Of a DNA stretch of 8,378 nucleotides, positions 3,922-8,378 are shown piece by piece. Numbering within the stretch: the first letter of the stretch is position 1; each line of letters begins with the position of its first letter. The notes beneath the pieces were generated by a model, which saw only the letters and a list, made by a program, of their open reading frames with translations, was not told the origin of the DNA and did not search any database. This stretch comes from JAGOBX01 sp017999075 [NCBI: Candidatus Babelota bacterium] (lineage in GTDB: Bacteria; JAGOBX01): positions 1 to 8,378 of the forward strand of contig JAGOBX010000136.1 in assembly GCA_017999075.1 (NCBI GenBank), in the 5' to 3' direction. Made by a program: the position numbers and the translations under genes.

Positions 3922-5259
3922 ATGGATTATACAAAATTAACAAACGAAGAACTTGTAAAAAAAATACAGGACAGCGGGTGCGTGAACTGTCAGAATGCGC
4001 TGTTTGAACGCTTGTTCGATTACAGCGGATATTATATACAAAACAAATATTATAATATTAATGAATCAGAAAGAGATGACATAATCTCCGAAACAATCGC
4101 GCGTTTTTTCAATACGCTCGATAGGTTTGACCATATGAAAAGTAAAGTATTAACTTATTTTACAACCATTATGCGCAACAAATGCAACGATTATTTCAAG
4201 AAACATAAACTTGTTAAAACCGAGAGTTTGGACGCATTAATAAGCGAAAGCAGCGATGATTCATTTATAAACTTTGCGCAAGCGGATGATTTTAATTTTG
4301 ACGCGCATACGGCCTCATCAGAAATTTTTAATTCAGTATTGAATTCATTGCGCCGTCTGCAAAATTACGATTATAAAATTGCGCTGTTCCTGCGGCTGAA
4401 TGTCGGTCTGGACAACCGCGAGATAGCCGAGCTTACAGGCAGGAGCGAAAACACTGTTAAAAGCGATGTATCGCGCGGTATTAAAGAGATTATTCTGATG
4501 CTTGAAGAGTATTGGGGCGAACTTGATAATGAATTGCTGGCGTTTTTCAATCATAACATATCCGGCTTGAAACTGAACCAAAAAGATATAAACAAAATCA
4601 GTGATACATTAACAAGACAGATTCTTGAAAAACGGTTTTTAGAAAATTATGAATACCGCGCGATAGCAAAAAAATTCAATCTTAACGAGCAACAGGTATT
4701 CGAAAAAATTATCGAAGGTATTAATTATATCATTGACAAAGGTATGACGCGTAAAAATAAAATTACTATTGAATCATTAGATGCCGATAGCATTGACAGA
4801 ATATTGAATTACATAACGCCGCTTAATAAAATGCTGTTTCGGCTGCCTAAAAACCGTAATACGCAGAATAACATTAACGAAGAAATTATTTATCTAATCG
4901 CATTATGTATTAACCGTTTTGATATGCCTGAAACAACGGCTGAATATTCGGATTTCGGTATTTTCATCGGCAGTATGATTGAATACAATAATTACAGTTT
5001 TGACGAGTTTGCCGACAAACTGCAAATCAGCAAACTCGAACTTACATCGTATATGAACAACCTTAAATTCCCGGATGAAAAGATTAAAACTAAGATTGCA
5101 AAATTATTTAATATTAAAGTATCGGAACTCAACTTGATTATTGAACACACAAGCGCGAAACTTGCGATGATTGCTAAAATGAAGAAAACCTCGCGCGCAG
5201 ACATTAACCATAATAAATTTAAAAACGAATTACGCAAAAAAGTTATTCGCAATGAATAA
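3922..5259 (+). CDS. ECF-type sigma-70 family factor with long C-terminal extension
   Basis: This 445-residue protein should direct RNA polymerase to alternative promoters. Residues ~25-95 fit sigma region 2, with 'ERDDIISETIARFF' (region 2.1/2.2) and 'LTYFTTIMRNKCNDYFKK' (region 2.3/2.4). An acidic linker (about 101-135) leads to region 4 (about 137-194), whose helix-turn-helix is 'LDNREIAELTGRSENTVKSDVSRG' in outline. Ordinary ECF factors end here, near 190 residues. This one continues about 250 residues. Residues 225-272 look like a second region-4-like HTH ('YRAIAKKFNLNEQQVFEKI'), and 357-406 resemble an XRE/Cro HTH ('FADKLQISKLELTSYMNN', then 'KIAKLFNIKVSEL'). The tail is basic. No anti-sigma gene or membrane segment is visible. 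There is no ribosome site before the ATG, but a leaderless start is possible. The stop codon overlaps the CHAT gene start by 8 nt, implying translational coupling. Confidence 0.88.
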   Translation: MDYTKLTNEELVKKIQDSGCVNCQNALFERLFDYSGYYIQNKYYNINESERDDIISETIARFFNTLDRFDHMKSKVLTYFTTIMRNKCNDYFKKHKLVKTESLDALISESSDDSFINFAQADDFNFDAHTASSEIFNSVLNSLRRLQNYDYKIALFLRLNVGLDNREIAELTGRSENTVKSDVSRGIKEIILMLEEYWGELDNELLAFFNHNISGLKLNQKDINKISDTLTRQILEKRFLENYEYRAIAKKFNLNEQQVFEKIIEGINYIIDKGMTRKNKITIESLDADSIDRILNYITPLNKMLFRLPKNRNTQNNINEEIIYLIALCINRFDMPETTAEYSDFGIFIGSMIEYNNYSFDEFADKLQISKLELTSYMNNLKFPDEKIKTKIAKLFNIKVSELNLIIEHTSAKLAMIAKMKKTSRADINHNKFKNELRKKVIRNE

Positions 5260-7954
5260 TCATCATATTTCAAATACAGAATATAAGTCGGCGGAATATT
5301 ATCTTCTGACTATCCCATTCAGCGCTGCCCAACAATTATTTACTCAGAATGTTGAAAAACCGCGTAATTATTCATTAAATGACTGCGGTTTGAAATTAAA
5401 AAATTATATAATCAATTATATAAACGCTGAATTGATTATTGACAGTTTTATCATTATGCCCGAATATATTTCGCTGCTGTTGACTACAATCAAAGACAAT
5501 AATGACCGCATAGAACGGTTTGAAAATAATTCCTTATCGCCGCTGCGATTTAATGAAATCATAGAGAGAAAAATATCAGTATCAAAAAAACTGTTCAATG
5601 AATTGAAGAAATTCAAACGCCTGCTTAAAATAGAATTTCCTTTTATTACACTCTCTAAAAATTATTATGACGCGATTATTACTGAAAAAACAAAGTGGGT
5701 ATATTACAGAAAATTAATCGTGTCATTAGCAAATTTTGAAACCGCGGAAAACTATAGAAAACTCGCGTGGCGCAACAACTGGACGCGCAACTTCGAACTT
5801 GCAGGCAAAAATTTTTATATAGCTATAGAACACTATGAAAAAATAAAAGATATACTTGATATTGAAAGTATGCTGATTAATTACTTGCAGGCGCGCCGCG
5901 GGTTGGCGCTCTCATTAAGTTTTCTTTTGAAGAATAATATTTCGCAAAACCATTCTGAATATAATCTTGAATTAATCGACAAACTGCTTATTAAATTTCC
6001 GCAATCGCGCGCTGAACTGACGCTGGAAAAATTAAAAAATATTCAGTCGCTGATAATTACAACAAGCCAGACAAATGACGAAGCAAAATATCTCGATTAT
6101 CTTGAAAAACAATTGAATACTTCAAAAGCGGCTAAGAATTATTATTATCTCGCGCTCGCATATCAGAATTACGGACTTTATTGTTATGCAAAAAAAGATT
6201 TAAAAAGCGCGCGCAAATATTTTGAAAAAGCATATAACAGCAAGTCCATACATCCGTTAAAAAGATTGGAGATGCTGCTTTACAAGACATTAATTTTGAT
6301 GGACGAAAACAAAATAAAAGAGGCAATCAATAATCTCGAATTAATTGAAAAAAAATTCAGCGCTAATGATATATTCGACCATAAAATTTATTTTAATCTC
6401 GCGTTATGCGAATACTCTAATAAAAATTATGCAATCGCGATGAATCATTTTGAAAAAGCAATTGAGTATAATGACAGGAATATGGCGAGTATAAAAGATT
6501 TTGAAAGCCGCGCGTTATTCGCCGGCAAACGCGCGCGCTTATTTAATAAAGCAATAGAATGCGCTGCGCGCGCATCTAAAAAAACGGAGTATATAATTAA
6601 TTTGATAGACAAAGCCAAATCGCGCAGTTTCAACGAAATCATTTTTAACAAGAATAATTTATCTGTTGAGAATATCAAAATCCCGGAATTCAAACAACTC
6701 GCTGAAACAGAAACAAAATTGACAGAAGCGCGAAACAATTATTTTTATTCCAAAACAAAATTCACAGACAACAACGCCGCGAATAATAACAATGATGCAA
6801 ATATCATACTAAAAAAAATTAAAGCATTAGAAACCAATAAAAATGAGTTGCTGATTAAAATAAAATATAAGAATACGAATTTATATTCGCAGATTGCGCT
6901 GCCTGAAATAAATATCAACGCTATAAAAAATAATATACCTGAAAACTCGATTATTATTGACTATTACGCGACCGAAAATATTTTGTTGATAATTTTGATA
7001 AGCGGACAATTCATAAAAATGAAAACTGTTGATATTTCACTGTCCGAATTAAACAGCGCCGCCGATAATTTCATAAACTTTATCAATAGATTCAAATATT
7101 ATTCTATTGACTGCGCAAACGCGCTTACCTTAAAACAATTCAACTGGTTTGCCGGAACGCTCTATGAAATGCTTGTTAAACCAATCGAAAAAGAAATACT
7201 CGATTTTAAAAATATCATTATTTCGCCGAACAGTCATCTGCATAACATTTCATTTGCCGCGCTTATAGACGCGCGCGCCAAACTTTTAATTGAGTCATTT
7301 AATATAAGTTATATCCCGAGTTTGCGGACACTTGAAAATCTGAATATTGAAAAAAGAAAAATTAAAGAGTGCAGAAATCTTATTATTGCTAACGCTACGA
7401 ATGATTTGTATTATTCAGAAATCGAAGCCCAATACATATCCAAAAAAATGAAAACCAAATCTTTTGTAAATAAACGCGCCACAAAAAATAATTTTTTGCG
7501 GAACGCTGATAAATTCGAGATTATACATTTCGCGTGTCACGCTGATTACAGAGCTGACGCGCCCGAATTTTCGCATATACTTTTAAGAAACGAACATAAT
7601 CAATTTGTCAACCTTGAAATTAACGAAATTATAAATCTCAATTTATCGAATGTTGAACTGCTGGTATTGTCATCGTGTTTGACAGGCGTATCAAATATAA
7701 TCAAAGGCGATGAACTCGTGTCATTAGCGCGCGCGTTTCTGTTTGCAGGCGTGAAATGCGTAATAGTATCTCTCTGGGAAATAGACGATAAAATCACTGC
7801 CGAACTGATGATGCGGTTTTATGATATGCTGCTGCAAACCGGCAATTCGCAATATTCGCTTAAATGCGCGCAACTGCATATAAAAGAAAAATATGTGTAT
7901 CCTTACTACTGGACGGGCTTTAATGTTATAGGTTTAAATGAATTCAAAAATTAA
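5252..7954 (+). CDS. TPR-CHAT caspase-like protease with degenerate Y1-transposase-like N-terminus
   Basis: This 900-residue protein is a predicted cytosolic cysteine protease of the caspase/separase clan, with no signal peptide. Residues ~15-165 resemble a REP-associated (IS200-like) HUH transposase: 'YYLLTIP', 'LNDCG', 'LIIDSFIIMPEYIS' and 'NYYDAIITE'. The catalytic residues are lost: EYIS stands at 71-74 where NHIH is expected, and L155 where the tyrosine is expected. Residues ~165-440 are TPR-like helical repeats, clearest at 296-329, 335-369 and 379-407. A charged, Asn-rich coiled segment spans about 483-541. The CHAT domain (about 565-895) has the dyad H763 in 'HFACHAD' and C809 in 'LSSCLTG', then 'GDELVSLARAFLFAGVKCVI', 'SLWEIDD' and 'YYWTGFNVIG'. 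It overlaps the sigma gene (ATGAATAA), so the two proteins are likely made together. The sigma factor or a bound regulator is an obvious candidate substrate, but this is unproven. Confidence 0.9.
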   Translation: MNNHHISNTEYKSAEYYLLTIPFSAAQQLFTQNVEKPRNYSLNDCGLKLKNYIINYINAELIIDSFIIMPEYISLLLTTIKDNNDRIERFENNSLSPLRFNEIIERKISVSKKLFNELKKFKRLLKIEFPFITLSKNYYDAIITEKTKWVYYRKLIVSLANFETAENYRKLAWRNNWTRNFELAGKNFYIAIEHYEKIKDILDIESMLINYLQARRGLALSLSFLLKNNISQNHSEYNLELIDKLLIKFPQSRAELTLEKLKNIQSLIITTSQTNDEAKYLDYLEKQLNTSKAAKNYYYLALAYQNYGLYCYAKKDLKSARKYFEKAYNSKSIHPLKRLEMLLYKTLILMDENKIKEAINNLELIEKKFSANDIFDHKIYFNLALCEYSNKNYAIAMNHFEKAIEYNDRNMASIKDFESRALFAGKRARLFNKAIECAARASKKTEYIINLIDKAKSRSFNEIIFNKNNLSVENIKIPEFKQLAETETKLTEARNNYFYSKTKFTDNNAANNNNDANIILKKIKALETNKNELLIKIKYKNTNLYSQIALPEININAIKNNIPENSIIIDYYATENILLIILISGQFIKMKTVDISLSELNSAADNFINFINRFKYYSIDCANALTLKQFNWFAGTLYEMLVKPIEKEILDFKNIIISPNSHLHNISFAALIDARAKLLIESFNISYIPSLRTLENLNIEKRKIKECRNLIIANATNDLYYSEIEAQYISKKMKTKSFVNKRATKNNFLRNADKFEIIHFACHADYRADAPEFSHILLRNEHNQFVNLEINEIINLNLSNVELLVLSSCLTGVSNIIKGDELVSLARAFLFAGVKCVIVSLWEIDDKITAELMMRFYDMLLQTGNSQYSLKCAQLHIKEKYVYPYYWTGFNVIGLNEFKN

Positions 7955-8282
7955 AAAACACACTGGCAGAAATTTTATGAAAAAAATAGTCCACAGAACC
8001 AGCATTGCTATTTAAATCAAAATTTTCTCACCTCAATAGCCGAGCAATCAATTTCATTTCTTATAATAATTTTATACACTTTTAAAATCATCTCATACAA
8101 TTTTTCGTCAAAATTTGAAATTAAATGATTTTGGGCGAGATGGATATTCTGATGGGTACTGTATTTTTTGAATGCAAATATTATTCTTAATTTTAAATTT
8201 TTGATATATTTACTTGAAATATGACTTGATGTATTGTATGATGATATTATAAAAATTAGTAAAATGTAGTTTGAAAAATAAT
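7955..8282. other. Intergenic stretch between CHAT and AlbA_2 genes
   Basis: This AT-rich 328-bp gap has no convincing gene. A 12-codon ATG ORF (7977-8015, MKKIVHRTSIAI) is too short to call. A minus-strand open frame crosses the gap but runs antisense into the next gene and lacks a supported start. I see no strong hairpin with a T-run after the CHAT stop. A weak TTGATG-N16-TATAAA (8226-8253) could serve the downstream gene. Confidence 0.4.
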
Positions 8283-8378
8283 ATGAACAAAAAACAACTT
8301 TTAGAGAAATTAAGCGGTATTGAATGGACTGATTTTGAATGTAAGGAAGCAAGGGCTGAACTACCTAAAGATATTTGG
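8283..8378 (+). CDS. AlbA_2 (Schlafen-like) domain protein, N-terminal fragment
   Basis: Only the first 32 residues are present; the gene runs off the right edge in frame. The segment EWTDFECKEARAELPKDIW (14-32) fits the start of an AlbA_2/divergent AAA_4 domain. These domains usually begin 'E...EFK......p.di' before the 'AfaNt.GG' motif, which would lie beyond the edge. Proteins with this domain are putative nucleic-acid-binding regulators or ATPases, often next to restriction, defence and mobile genes. No clear ribosome binding site precedes the ATG; TTG 8271 in the same frame is a less likely start. The call is tentative because so little sequence is visible. Confidence 0.6.
   Translation, partial: MNKKQLLEKLSGIEWTDFECKEARAELPKDIW

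Noticed and set aside
3749-3943. Minus-strand 64-aa open frame across the divergent promoters
   Set aside because: It covers the promoter elements and the start of the sigma gene, and has low-complexity composition.
7977-8015. 12-codon ORF after the CHAT gene (MKKIVHRTSIAI)
   Set aside because: Too short and without a ribosome site to be called a gene.
8017-8352. Minus-strand 111-aa open frame
   Set aside because: Its start lies antisense within the AlbA_2 gene, no ribosome site is seen, and its hydrophobic and Lys/Ile-rich composition looks like AT-rich non-coding translation. The final ~60 residues look slightly more protein-like, but have no start.
1-8378. CRISPR array or Cas genes accompanying the CHAT protease
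   Set aside because: No regularly spaced repeats and no Cas protein motifs were seen, so this is not a type III-E locus within the window.

Overview
The window is AT-rich bacterial DNA, roughly 30% GC by eye. It has compact genes on both strands, AT-rich intergenic stretches and a toxin-antitoxin pair, which looks like an accessory (defence or genomic-island) region. No ribosomal, tRNA or core metabolic gene is present, so I cannot name the organism. Strong AGGAGG-type ribosome binding sites precede the accessory genes on the left, while the sigma/CHAT operon has none.

Layout, left to right. 1-341 is a non-coding leader with a hairpin (30-74), an inverted repeat (251-274) and a promoter-like element (276-305). 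Downstream are a 55-aa ORF (342-509) and a 189-aa protein of a DUF3293-like type (553-1122). 1123-1450 is a convergent intergenic stretch with two hairpins. 1451-2076 (minus) is a toxin-antitoxin operon, an AbrB/MazE-fold antitoxin followed by a Doc/Fic toxin, with its own sigma-A-like promoter. 2247-2410 holds one copy of a ~50-bp repeat carrying a promoter-like element, then a GC-rich branched palindrome whose edge is the stop codon of the next gene. 2409-3470 (minus) encodes a PD-(D/E)XK protein of NucS/DUF91 type. 3471-3921 is a long divergent regulatory region with two back-to-back promoter-like elements and the second repeat copy. 3922-7954 (plus) is the centrepiece: an ECF-type sigma factor with a ~250-residue C-terminal extension, overlapping by 8 nt a 900-residue TPR-CHAT caspase-like protease. 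8283 to the end is the start of an AlbA_2 (Schlafen-like) gene.

How the genes may work together. Four intergenic sites share the pattern AAC-N16-(C/A)GTAT. They lie before the 55-aa/189-aa pair, at an orphan position (2272), before the nuclease (minus strand) and before the sigma gene. That spacing is typical of ECF promoters, so I infer that the sigma factor controls itself and at least two neighbouring accessory transcripts, with the CHAT protease as the likely sensor or effector. The first ~160 residues of the CHAT protein resemble a REP-associated Y1 (HUH) transposase whose HUH and tyrosine residues are missing: a dead nuclease domain joined to a caspase-like protease. These functional links are inference from sequence only.
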